A stretch of DNA of 64,000 nucleotides from Cycas panzhihuaensis (Eukaryota; Cycadophyta), in NCBI GenBank assembly GCA_023213395.1, contig CM041465.1, forward strand, positions 187,433,741 to 187,497,740. Reading direction: 5' to 3'. Made by a program: the position numbers and the translations under genes. The notes under the pieces are model-generated. The model saw nothing but the letters and a program-made list of their open reading frames with translations, did not search any database and had not been told where the DNA came from. Each line of letters begins with the position of its first letter. The stretch's first letter is position 1. This document shows, in pieces, positions 40,871-52,300 of this stretch.

Positions 40871-42590
40871 ACCTGTACTTTCAGAAATAATTCCTAATAA
40901 GCAACCTGTTTGGGTAACGAAAATGCTTGCTGATGTTGGATCTGATGTAGGTAATCCTACAAAAACCAAATGCACACGTGCCCAAAAACTACATGCTAAT
41001 TTTACCTTAATAGAAAAAATAATGGATAATAATGATCCCAGAACATTTAAATAAGCTAGTAACAATCCTGTATGGTATGACGCTATGCAGACTAAATTTG
41101 ATACTTTAATTAAAAATTTAACTTGGGATCTCATTCCTCTTCCACCTGGGAAAAATGTAGTCGACTATAAATGGGTCTATAGGACAAAATATAACTTAAT
41201 AGGTGTAGTTGAAAAATGTAAAGCTTACCTAGTTACAAAAAGTTTTTCGTAAATAGATGGCATCGATTATAACGAAACCTTTGCCCCTATTGCAAAAATG
41301 AACACAATCAAAATAATTATTGCTCTAGTAGCCAAGTTTGGTTGGAAAATCCACCAAATAGATGTTAAGAGTGATTTCTTGAATGGTGATCTCAAAGAAG
41401 AGATCTATATGTCTCAGCCACCTAGATTTATTGAAAATCCTAATCTAGTTTGTAAGCTAAAGAAATCTATTTATGGTTTAAAACAAGCTCCTCGAGCTTG
41501 GTATACTAAAGTAGATGATTATTTAATTCACATTGGATACACTAAATGTATTAGTGATCTAAATCTTTATTTCAAATGTGATAATGAAAATTTTACTATT
41601 CTAATCCTCTATGTTGATGACATTATCATTACTTACTCATCAACTAATAATATTCATCATTTAAAATCAACTTTAATGCACAAATTTGAAATGACCAATT
41701 TAGGTCTACTACATTACTTTCTTGGTTTACAAATTTATCAACATCATTCAAATATAACTATATCTCAACCTAAGTATATTCTAGACTTAATTCAGTGGTT
41801 TAACATGGAAAATGCTAAACCTGTATCTAATCTGTTACAATCAGGAGTCAAACTATCTATTGATTATTCATCACCTTTATGTGACCCTACATCATATAGA
41901 CAACTAATTGGTAGTCTTATGTATATAACTCACACCCACCCTGATATTTCCTATGCTATCGCTTTATGTTCCTGTTATATGTAATAGCCACATGAATCTC
42001 ATTGGAAAGCAGCTAAACGTGTCTTACGATATCTAAAGTATACTATATTTTATAGTTTAACTTATAATTTTTGTAATAAACCTCTAACTTTAACTAGATA
42101 TACTGATTCTGATTAGGCAGGTGATATAAATGATCGCAAATCTACTTCAGGTTATGTATTTTTTATAGATTCCTCACCTATTACTTGGTCTAGTAAGAAA
42201 ATGCAAGCACTAGCTTTATCAACAACTGAAGTTGAATATCGTACACTTGTTGAAGCTAGTAAAGAAGCACTTTAGCTCAAATCTTTACTAAATGAAATTG
42301 GTCTGTCTCTAAACCCTTCCATTGAATTTAAAGTTGATAATCAAGGTGCAATTGCTATAGCTACAAATCCAGTTTTACATTCTAGGACTAAATATATTGA
42401 ATTACATTAGCATTTTATTCGTAATTTAGTTACTAATAATCTTGTTTCTTTGTCTTATTGTCCAACAGATCTACAGATTGCTAACATTCTTATAAAGTAT
42501 TGAACTGAAGTAAAGTTTCTAAATCTTAGAGATCTGTTGCAGATAAAAGAAGTCTCCATCAAAGGGGGATCACCGTGATGAAGACCTTCT
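40871..42590 (+). pseudogene. Element C reverse transcriptase and RNase H (broken)
   Basis: 41298-41984 is the longest retrotransposon frame in the window (228 codons). It has QIDVKSDFLNGDLKEEIYMS, KSIYGLKQAPRAWYTKVDDY, the catalytic LYVDDIIIT, KFEMTNLGLLHYFLGLQIYQ, QPKYILDLIQWFNM, SYRQLIGSLMYITHTHPDIS and YAIALCS. Upstream (41060-41297) NPVWYDAMQTKFDTLIKN and VVDYKWVYRTKYN carry the RT N-terminus. RNase H (42000-42580) has KAAKRVLRYLK, DINDRKSTSGYVFFID, LSTTEVEYRTLVEASKEA, KVDNQGAIAIATNPV, SRTKYIEL and the VSIKGGSP end. The first stop in RNase H sits at a Gln codon (CAG to TAG). Confidence 0.93.
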
Positions 42591-42616
42591 TTTTTTACAA
42601 CATAAAAGTTTACATT

Positions 42617-42625
42617 AAAAGGGGA
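42617..42625 (+). other. Polypurine tract of element C
   Basis: AAAAGGGGA directly before the 3' LTR. A second run, AAAGGGGGAT at 42561-42570, lies 55 bp upstream within the pol C-terminus. Confidence 0.9.
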
Positions 42626-43070
42626 TGTTAGGAGTATTAATATAATCTTTATGTTCTTTTTAAAGTTTATATTTAAGTCACATGTCTAAATGTGTATTTA
42701 AGTTATTATAATGTTTAACTTTAATGTTTATTAATTATCTTATGTGAAAGGTGGTTGAAATGTGGAACTGCATTTCAATGAACTTTTCTTTATATAAATT
42801 CATCTCTTAGATTCAAGGAGATGGTTCCGAGAATCTAGGAGGGCTATCTAAATGCCTTTTATAAGGCTGGTTTAGTGGTTAGGTGGTTTATGTAAATGGT
42901 TTTCTGTTTCTTACTTTTCTTAATAAAACTACAACTTTAGGAGGTGGTTTTTCTTCTCTAAAAGGGATTTTCCACCTGTCAATCTGGTGTATATATGTAG
43001 TGTCATGTTATTGCCAGTATTTGCTTGTGTGATTCTGTGATGATATTGTGCATATGCCTATCTTTCTACA
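42626..43070 (+). repeat. 3' LTR of element C
   Basis: 445 bp, TGTTAGGA...TCTACA. The hairpin lies at 42941-42976. About 26 of the 31 differences from the 5' LTR are transitions. Confidence 0.97.
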
Positions 43071-46000
43071 CTACTATTATATTATCCTAATAATCATAAA
43101 TGTGTATTTTTCTTAGATTATTTATTATTCTTAAATTAATATCAATAGTTTTAATATTCTCTACTTTGATATGATTTTTATCAACTATTTAGTGAGTTAG
43201 AGTGCTTTCAATTTCTCATTCTTCATACTTTAGTCTGTTGTATTTTGGTAGAAAGCTAGGACTTTCCTCCTCTTCCTTGATTTCTCCACTTTTTATTGCT
43301 TGTGCTAATGATAGTTTTTTAGGTTGTTCAAATTCTATGTTTAATTTCCTAATATGTTTAAGTACTCTATTGATTATTTTATTATGTGAAAAATGTCCTA
43401 ATGAAGGAGTTTTCAAGATTAATATAGGATGTACCTAGGGTTCTCTCCTTACCCATCATCCATTTTTTCCCTAACCATCCTAAAGTATAGAAGAAAAAAT
43501 GACTCTAATGTTTCTTAGGAATACTTTGCGATATCTAGTAATTTTTACAACATTGGATATGTTTTTTAGGATAGTCTCCCAGTAAAAGTGATAGAACACT
43601 CAATCTTTTTAAAGGATCAAAACATATTCTAAAACTTAAATGAAGGTTGGCTCATTTTTAAAGAGATGCTTAGTGGGTTAAGTACCAATACCATGTTGGT
43701 CCTCTCAATGTTAGTATAAAGTCCACATCCCATTATGTCTTATTTTCCATTCTTTTCTTAATCTAATACTCCATGCATTAGATTAAATGAGTGGTTCCAT
43801 ATAATTACTCTCTAAAGAATGGTTTCACATGACCACCTACATATGGACCTAGTTCTCTATTTTCAAGAATAACTACTCTATCACCAAGACTAAGATCTCA
43901 AGGGTTATTTTTTGTAGATCTCCTTTATTTTGGAGTTTTGATATATATTAGTGTAATAATTTTGAAGAAGAGGATCTATTGGTAGATGGGTTTACCTCAA
44001 GAGAAGATGAGGATTTATTATTTCTTTCCTTATGATAAAGTAGGGATAAGGAAGGGATATCTACTTTAGAACCCACATATAAGGTAGAGGGAGGATTAGG
44101 GTTCGGAAGGGGTAGGGGGTTTGGGTTTAGTTAAGAGTTAGGGTTAGGATAAGAACAAGGGCTAAGGTTTAGGGTTTGGGCTTCAATTAGAATTATATTT
44201 ACACTAACACTAATTGTATCATTCATATATTCATTTTCTACACTATCTATTATCCTACATTGATCACCAATATACTTAAAGGAATTTTTATTTATATTAT
44301 TAGTAGCACACACAAAAAGTAGGTTACATCAAACAGATGGAGGGTTAACCTCATATGCCTCCTATAACCACTAATCTATAAATTTCTTAGTTCCTTCCTC
44401 ATCCAAGGAATTATAAGCTTACCCCAAAATAATTAGGTTTGAATTCTTTAGAATTGATTAACTTTATAAGTTCTTTTATTGTATGGTATAAGTTGGTTTA
44501 TTCAAATGATGATGAAGTTTCTTCACTAGCAATTGTCATGCTAGAAGCATCATTAAGAATTATTTCAATAGAGTACTTCCCAAGCATGGGAAGAATCATT
44601 TCATTTCCCACATCGGTCAATGTGAAAGTTACATCTTTCCAGCTTTGTAGGCATTATGTTTTGTATAAACACAAGTGACCTAGAAAAAATTTGGAGGGTA
44701 CCATCCCTTTCATCATTTTGATATTGGTAAAATTAATTCTTACTATAATTCTCACTATATCCACCTTAAAATTTGACAACTTTCCAACTAACTTCACTAA
44801 GAGTTCATTTTCTAGTTTGAGAGAGTATATAGCCACCTCCAACTTAGGGCTACCTAACTTCTTCCAAGTGGTGGTTGGTAACATATTCATTACTTCTTTA
44901 CCATCAACAATCACATTGTGGAATCATTCACCTAACATTATAATTAAGACCATTAGGTTGAGATCAAAAGATGGTATGATTTTTTTCAAACTTTTAGTAA
45001 CCTTTGTTTGTTGTAATATGCTTACTTTTATCCACTTAATTACTTGTTATAATGAAATGGTTAATTGTAATTGTTTTACCAATTTTTCCATAGAAGCAAC
45101 ATGTGGGGTATGTCTTCTATTGGTAACCCCTTAATCAATTATTCTGCCTAAACCAATTATGGTTATGATTGTGATTCTTGTATTGTTGGTACTTTTTCCT
45201 TGTTTTTTTTTATACATAAATATATTTTCTATCTAGTTTAGCCATTGGTAATGATTTTTCAGCTTCTTTCTTTATAGCTACCTCCAAGGTTCATCTAGCC
45301 ATTTCAACCCTATTAATTTCTACTTTTGGATTAGGATAGTCATTTGCTACTTTCTCTTTTCCCTTTTGCATGTTCTGTATCTACAAATTTACATTCTTAC
45401 TAGTTTTAGGAATAATAGTCATTACGTTTATTGCTTTGGTTTTTCCCTTATAATATTTTATTTTATGGTCCCTAGGACCACAAGTTTTACATATAAAGGG
45501 ACTTTGTTCATAATCCTATGCAAATGGATTTTTAGATTTCTAATGGTCCTATTCTAAACATATTAGGCATCTCCTAATTAGTGGATTTTTCTTTGAAGAT
45601 TCAGGTGCACTATGAGTTGCATATAAAGGTCTTATCGAGTTGGTTCTTCTACATATACCTTGACCTTTGTAACTCCTTACACGAGGATTGAAATAATAAT
45701 CTTTAGTATTGTGGTTGTTAATATCATAGATATGACCCTGCCTATCTTGTTTCTATAATATAATGTTCTTAGAATTGACTTTACATTTCTTCATAGTATG
45801 TGAATCCTCCTCACATATATGACACCATTGTTCTATTTTGAATTCTTTACTTTCTTTCTTTTATTCTCCTCCTCTTCTTTTCTATTCTTTATTTTTAATC
45901 TTGCTAGTTCTTTCCTAAGTGTTTCAATCTCTAATTCTTCTTTTGTCTTTCCCACTTAGTAGAAATGTCAACTACACAAATTTTGATTGATTTCCCTGAA

Positions 46001-46700
46001 CTCTTCTTATAACTTGAGCAGTAAGGGATCACGCCCTCCAATTTGGGTATATATTTTAGCCTCAAAATCCAAGGCTAGCTCTTATGCATTCTTGAAGGAC
46101 TTTAAAGGATGCATATGTATCATAGATCTCAATTTTTTGTTTAACCCTCTGGCGAGCTAATCCTTCATATTATGATTTATCACTCTTTTATTCATCATGT
46201 TAGATGCAATCATCTTCATACAATTAATATAAGTCAATATTGATTCGCTAGGTTTTTGTTTGATTTTTATTAAGGCAATTTCGATAACCTCATTGCTGTA
46301 AAATTTCCAGAGCCTTTTCTTAAATAGCTTCCTCATATTTTTCCATGTTTTTACTTTGTCTAGTTCTTTATACCATGTTAGTCATATTCCCCTTAAGAAT
46401 AGAGAATTTATTAGTTGAGCTTTAGAGGTTCTAGTATAAGGGAAGACTTAGAAAGATAAGGAATCCAAGGAGGAATCCATAACCCTCCTCTAAAACTTTT
46501 TTGAAAGAAGAACAATTAATAGATGTAAATCCTAGAAAATGGCTTCTTACGAAGTGATTGCTACAAACCTAAGCCTCTTTAGTGATTATGATTTTGAGGC
46601 ATGCTTTTACCTAGGTTCATCTTGTAAATCTAGATATTCCATATGTTCAAATTATAAGTGTCTAGAAGTAACATGAAGAAGTGGACATTATAGGATTTTT
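43071..46700 (-). pseudogene. Ty3/gypsy gag and protease remnant
   Basis: On the - strand, reading down. The retrotransposon gag core is at 46370-46040: WKNMRKLFKKRLWKFYSNEV, KIKQKPSESILTYI and MNKRVINHNMKD, ending in MHPLKSFKNA. A Lys/Glu-rich linker follows. A perfect CCHC zinc knuckle at 45824-45783 reads CHICEEDSHTMKKC. A second knuckle at 45491-45450 reads CKTCGPRDHKIKYY (last Cys lost). The aspartic protease lies in 44914-44654, with MIVDGKEVMNMLPTTTWKKL and GSPKLEVAIYSL. The linker to RT includes 43416-43216 (KKLSLAQAIKSGEIKEEEES) and runs to 43076 beside element C, after which RT resumes at 35725. Stops are frequent. No LTR of this gypsy element was identified. Confidence 0.88.
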
Positions 46701-47416
46701 GCATTATATAATTAGAGATACTATTAAGAAATGGTTCCAAATAAAGGATCCTAAAATAATGGTAATCATCCTTCTTATTATACAAAAGATTGTTATTTTT
46801 TCAAAGGTAGAAACAAGGGAAATCTACCAAGGAAGAGTTGATATATAACTTCACAAAAAGGCAAAATTGCTACAAGAAACTTAGGTAAAAATATTAAATG
46901 ATTAGAATCAAGAGTAAGCAAATGAGATATTAAAACTTCAAGAGTAGTTGCCTTTCCTCAAACTTTGTTTAAAGGGGAGTGAACAATAGTTATAGGAATC
47001 CTACAAAATAATGAAGAGTGAAGATAATTTATTGTTGGAGTTAAGGAAGGGTAAGAAGAATAAATTGAATGAGAGTTCTATCTCATGTAATAGTAATTAA
47101 TATCTTATGGAAAGAATTGAAATTGATCCATATAAAGTTAATCATAATAGCTAAAGGCAACCAAGTTGTTATAAAAACTACAAGTAAAGCACTGCTATAG
47201 ACTGTGGGACTTATTCAAAAATTAATTATCTTGATGACAAATTATTGGTAGTTGGAAAAAGATATATTTTATGACATATTTAGAAAGAACATTGGCCATA
47301 AGATTGATAACCCTTAGGACCTATTATCCCCTTATGAGCAAACCCTAAGAATCTATAAAAGATAAAGACCTCCTAGTAGAGATATTTTTAATAAGGGAGT
47401 TACATAAAATGGAGTT
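46701..47416. other. Unassigned DNA left of element D
   Basis: AT-rich, no recognised motif. It is probably the decayed 5' part of the gypsy element (the gag N-terminus should lie here on the - strand), but I could not read it. It ends with GAGTT, the target duplication of element D. Confidence 0.4.
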
Positions 47417-47750
47417 TGTTAGCAAGTAATATTATCTTGTGATGTAAACTTTACAAAATTATCATTATGTATTATTAATTATAAAAAGTAGTTGACCAGG
47501 TGGTTACCTAACCTAACCCATTTAAATGTCCTACTTTCCCTCCATAAAAATAAGGAGAATGGTAAATAGATTATGTATGTTCTTAGTATGTATTTTGATA
47601 ATATAATATTTTATTTTTAAGGTGGATTTTCTTCCCCCAAATAGGTTTTCCACCTATCCAAATATTTGTGTACAATTACTGAGTGTGTATCTAGTTTATG
47701 TTTGAATTTATTGTGATCCTATTTAATCTTTCTGCTTGAATTCTCCTACA
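47417..47750 (+). repeat. 5' LTR of element D
   Basis: 334 bp, TGTTAGCA...CCTACA. Hairpin at 47621-47655. Confidence 0.94.
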
Positions 47751-47762
47751 TGGTATCATAGC
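47751..47762 (+). other. Primer binding site of element D
   Basis: TGGTATCATAGC, 11 of 12 matches to the tRNA-Met PBS (one G to T), directly after the LTR. Confidence 0.9.
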
Positions 47763-49512
47763 ATTTATAATTATCATCATCAATCAATAAGACAAATCTC
47801 TACAAATAAGATTTTAACTATTGGTGCTCAATATCTCAATAAAAACAACAACCAGAAATAGGTGTGAAAAGAAAAGTAAAATAACAAGGTAACCTTCCTT
47901 TTTCTTAATTTCATAAATAAATAATTAAAACTGCTATGGTTTCCTTTTTTTACAAAAAAGGATTTAACCTCAAAAATTCATTATCTATTCATAAATAGAT
48001 ATTTACATTTTATTTTTTGAGTTTTTTTTTATTTTTTTATAAAATAGGTCTACATTTGCTATTATAAAATAGTTCTGCCACCAGAATAAAACCCTTTATA
48101 TATACATACATATATATATATATATACAAGCCTAAATATATTTCTGTGATGACATTGTGCTAGTAAAATAAAACCTAAGTAAACCCTTTCCAACCTAAAA
48201 ATTTTTGGATTCTTGAAAATATTTTGAATCAAAACTACTACTAAAGTCTTAGAAATTTCTCATGAAGAAAAGTTTGGCTAATTGAGAAATAATCCACTTG
48301 TTGAGGATAAAGAAAGAATCAAAAATAGGACAAGACTAAAGATCCATATGTTATTAAAGTGAAGCATTACCATCAAAACTTTATAATAGAGAATCCATAA
48401 AACCCTCTTAGCCATAGACTGTCCATTACAAACACTACATACCAATACTAAGCAAAGAGTCATTACCATACAACAATGCAAAGCTGCCACCATAAAATAA
48501 TGCAAAGTCAATGCCACAAATAAAGCAAAGTTGCTATAGATAATGAAGCATAGTCGTAAACACCATAAACTCACTACAGAGCTATTTTAAAAAATAGAAA
48601 GTTGTTGCAGAGCTTCATCTCACCAAGCACAACTGTAAACCTTCATCATAGCCTCGTCGCCCCCCCACCTCCAAGCCCTAATATCTCTACGTCACTGATT
48701 TACCTCTTTGATCTATGTCTTAAATTCATTTAATTTCCTTTTAATTACCACATCTGGTCTACAAGTATGTCTTCCTCCACTTAATCTCCTTAAATATAAA
48801 CTTTATAACATAATATATAATCTTTATAATATAATCTATAATACTTGATCTTTATAACATAATATGTAATACTTAACCTTTATAATATTTAACATATAAT
48901 ATATAACACTTAATACATAATCTATAATATTTAAATGCATGGTGTTATTTGAAGTTCTTTATGATTTAAACCTTTCTTTATAAATGCACTAGTTTGATTA
49001 ACAATTGCACTTTGAAATTTTTAATACTTAGCATTTAATCTTTAATTTTTAATATTTCAATACTTAATTCCTTTCTATATATATAATTAAAACAAAACCC
49101 CTAAAATTTAAACTTGGGTTGTTTATAGGGTAATGCCCCAATTCAACCACTAGAGTAGAGTTTTATGTATTTTTCTACTTTAATTACTACTTCAAAGTTT
49201 ATTTTATTATTATATATGATTTTTCATAAATATCGAAAGGGTAATTTTATAAAATAAGTTAATGATTTGACATTATAATTATTATTAACAACTTTGTATA
49301 AATTATTTTTTTTCATATGGATACTACATGTAACACAATTCTTATAAGTCGTTATTTTTAATATGTTCTAATATACATTCCTTTTGTCACAGTAATCTAT
49401 GATTATGGAATCTAGTTGAAAGTTAATTTTTAATTAATTAAATACTTGATCATTTTTTTCTTATATACATAAAAGGAAAGGATTTTTCTGTATGGATCTT
49501 TTTTTTTTTCTA
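47763..49512 (+). other. Leader of element D
   Basis: AT-rich, non-coding. It contains a short ATACATATATA microsatellite at 48098-48127 and a C-run at 48660-48667 (a weak version of the C-run leaders). A - strand frame at 48278-48574 (98 codons, Cys/Leu/Val-rich) looks like a chance read of CCATxxAA-type repeats in this leader, not a gene. Confidence 0.5.
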
Positions 49513-50560
49513 ATGGATCTTATGCCTGGAATAACATCTTTAAATCAAATTCCAATTCTAATTTAACTAAACTATGTTGATTAGAGACTTAAAGTCTTTA
49601 ATTAACTTAAACAATAGAAATTATAGAGATATGCTACTGGAGAATTACAACAACCTATAGATAAAACTTCAAATACCTATGTTATGTATCTGAAGAATTT
49701 TGATGGCGTCTTAAGTACCATCCTTACCTCTCTATCTCCTAATATCATATGGCAATTCATTAATATGGATGGACTTTCCATAATCTTGACTAACTTAAAA
49801 CTAAATATGAAAAAGTAGATACCACTCAAGTAGCTCTTTTGGAACAAAAGCTATATGATTTAAAGTTTAAAGAGTTTTTAAGAGTCAAATAATTTTTATC
49901 ATATCTATAATCCATTAACACTAAACTTGGTAATTATATTAAAGTAATCCTTAAGGAAAAAGATACAACCACAACCATTACCCATGATAAGGATGATTAT
50001 ACGCTTGTACATATTGCAATTGATAAGCTACCTAAAGCCTTTAATCAATATAAAACTACTTGACAATAATGTAGTCATCCAAGAATTTCCTTTGATGAAC
50101 TCACAAATCAATTAGTTGAGTATCAATCCATGTTAATTCAAATAAGAGAATTAAAAAACTCCTCACAAGCTTTTTTCTCCAACTTAAAATCTTATAAATA
50201 AAAATAATCAAAATAATTAATCTATTATTAAACATTCTAATGGTTATAAACCTTATAAATCATTCAAGAATTTTATTCCTATAAATCAATAAAAATCTAA
50301 TCCCATCAACTTAAAAAATCATTCTACTCAAAACTTTCATTAAAATAAAAACTTCTCTAAATTCAATTCAATTATAACTTGTATGTACTATCATAAAAGA
50401 GGCCATACCATTGATATATGTCAAAATAGAATTACCTATGAAGATTGAAAAGCCTCTAGGGGTATCCAACCAAAATCTAAGTATACCTTTGATGTATCTA
50501 CATCAGTATTTTTTGCTTTAATTATACAAGCTTCTTCTTGGGTTTTGAATTCTAGAGCCT
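49513..50560 (+). pseudogene. Element D gag (broken)
   Basis: ATG at 49513 opens MDLMPGITSLNQIPIL, aligned with MALMLGTTT of element C. Next come a stop-rich body, a clear block at 49810-50010 (KYEKVDTTQVALLEQKLYDL, LGNYIKVILKEKD, DYTLVHIAIDKLPKAFNQYK) and ISFDELTNQLVEYQSMLIQI (50088-50147). A zinc-knuckle trace (CMYYHKRGHTIDIC: second Cys to Tyr) lies near 50380-50425. Frame changes occur in several places. Confidence 0.8.
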
Positions 50561-52300
50561 CACATCACATGATCAATAAATAAGAATATTATTCACTTAT
50601 ACACCAAGACTTAGTTCTAAAGAAGAAATTTCTTTTGGAAATGGTTACCAACTTAAAGTAACTAGAATTAATGATGTCTTTTTAAAAAATAGCTCAATTA
50701 ATAATGTTTTATATCCTTGGTCTTTTACTAAATCTTCTCTCTATTTATCAGATTTTCCAAAAAGATCTAGTTGTTGAATTTTGGAATGATAAGTTTGTTA
50801 TTAAGTAACCATTCAATAAGTTCAAATCCATTACCTCCAGACCTCTCTCTGTTTATTAGATTTACCAAAAAGATCTAGTTGTTGAATTCTAGAAGGATAA
50901 GTTTGTCATTAAGTAACCATTCAACAATTTCAAGGCCATTACCTCCAGACCTATTGATAATAAGATTGGTCTCTACTATCTTTCAGACCTAACCAATACA
51001 ACCAAATCAAACACTTCTACTTCTTATATTTCTCAATCAGACTCAACTAGTAAACTTTGACATGCTCATTTTGGTCATATGAGCTATGGAAAATTACAAT
51101 TCTTAACTTAATATAATATGGTTCTTAGACTACTACCTCTTAAAATAACTTATGGAATTTATGAAGCCTATATGAAAGCCAAATATCACATAGTTCCCTT
51201 TCTACAAAAAATAAATTGTATGGCTAAACAACCCTTAAAACTTATACATTCAAATATTTGTGGTCAATTCCAAGTAAATTCTTATTCTAATTATTGTTAT
51301 TTTACAACCTTTATTGATAATTACTCAAGAAAATATTGGGTATATATTCTTAAAATCTATAGTGATTTTTTTTTTACACTCCTAGAATTCGAAGCCTTAG
51401 TTGAAAATGGATCTAATTGTAAAATTAAAATTCTAAGAACAAGTAATACTAAAGAGTATATCAGTAATGAATTTAGTATCTATTGCAAAAATAACGGTAT
51501 CAAACTTTAACATAGTGTTACCTATGCTCCATAATAAAATGGAGTGGCTAAAAGAAAAAATAGAACTTTAGTTGAAATGGAAAGGTGCATGTTATATTCA
51601 AGAAATCTAGACTTGAAACTTTAGATAAAAGTCATAAATTACTATAATTATTTATTAAATAGATTACTATCTAAGTCTCTAGATAATGCAACCCTTGAAG
51701 AAACTTAGTTTAGTAGAAAACCAGCTGTTAAACATCTTAAAATCTTTGGAAGTGTTTTATGGGCATATTTTCCCAAAGATAGAAGATAAAAACTTGATCA
51801 TAAGAGTTCTAAATATCTTCTTGCAGGTTATAGTGAAAAAAGTAAAGCCTATCACTTATTTGATCCTATAACCTATATTATATATGTTAGGTGTGGTGTT
51901 AAGTTTGATGAGGAATTACCTTCATCAAACTCTAATACCAATCAAATATCTTTACTTATTGAAGATACTTACTAAAAATAATGAAGTAATGACAAACCTA
52001 GAGAAACAAGTTTGTGATTAGACTTTAACCAAACCTAAAAAATCCATTAACATAACTATTATATATTAAAAATAACCTAATTGAGTTAAGAAAACCATAT
52101 TTGATACTAGAACATATGCTAAGAATCCATTTAACTCTAGGAAAACCATATCTCAAAAACAATAAGTTAACTTTGCCCTTATGGTAAAAATAATATCTCT
52201 AGTTGATCCTAAATCCTTTAAAAAAGCTAGTCAAAATTATGTCTGGTAATAAGTAATAAATAATGAATTTGATGTTATTCTTAAAAATAACACTTAGGAC
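50561..52300 (+). pseudogene. Element D protease and integrase (broken)
   Basis: The protease is decayed (VLNSRASHHMINK for ILDSGASHHMT: catalytic Asp to Asn). EEISFGNGYQLKVTRINDVF and LYP follow. A duplicated linker lies at 50737-50952. Integrase, at 51118-51510, shows LKLIHSNICGQFQVNSYSNY (first Asp to Asn), CYFTTFIDNYSRKYWVYILK, LRTSNTKEYISNEFSIY (second Asp lost), then NGVAKRKNRTLVEME (Glu to Lys). All three catalytic residues of the DDE triad are gone. The C-terminal region, about 51690-51860, reads HLKIFGSV, YLLAGYSEKSKAYHLFDP. Multiple stops and frameshifts occur. Confidence 0.85.
50737..50952 (+). repeat. In-frame 108-bp tandem duplication in element D pol
   Basis: Copies 50737-50844 and 50845-50952, each exactly 108 bp (36 codons) and differing at roughly ten positions. 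Each encodes the protease-integrase linker (KDLVVEF, DKFVIK, FNKFKSITSRP). The sister elements A and C have a single copy. Confidence 0.93.

Larger units (their letters stand above)
35726..43070 (+). mobile_element. Ty1/copia retrotransposon C, inserted in the gypsy element
   Basis: A full-length copy, 7345 bp. LTRs are 445 bp each (35726-36170 and 42626-43070), with about 31 mismatches and no gaps by hand count. The PBS is at 36171, a PPT at 42617-42625 and a perfect 5-bp target duplication CTACT at 35721-35725 and 43071-43075. It interrupts the gypsy pol frame (IIV then VNAYALGSYKDMKGIPP across the junction). Gag, protease, integrase, RT and RNase H are all recognisable on the + strand but broken by stops. 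It is the most complete element in the window. Confidence 0.97.

Noticed and set aside
40868-41134. 88-codon - strand frame
   Set aside because: Antisense shadow of the integrase-RT linker of element C.
44090-44180. Telomere-like TTTAGGG/TTAGGG words
   Set aside because: Only a few irregular units mixed with other G-rich words, inside the gypsy protease-RT linker; not an interstitial telomere array.
48278-48574. 98-codon - strand frame in element D leader
   Set aside because: Cys/Leu/Val-rich chance read of a repetitive leader; no family similarity.
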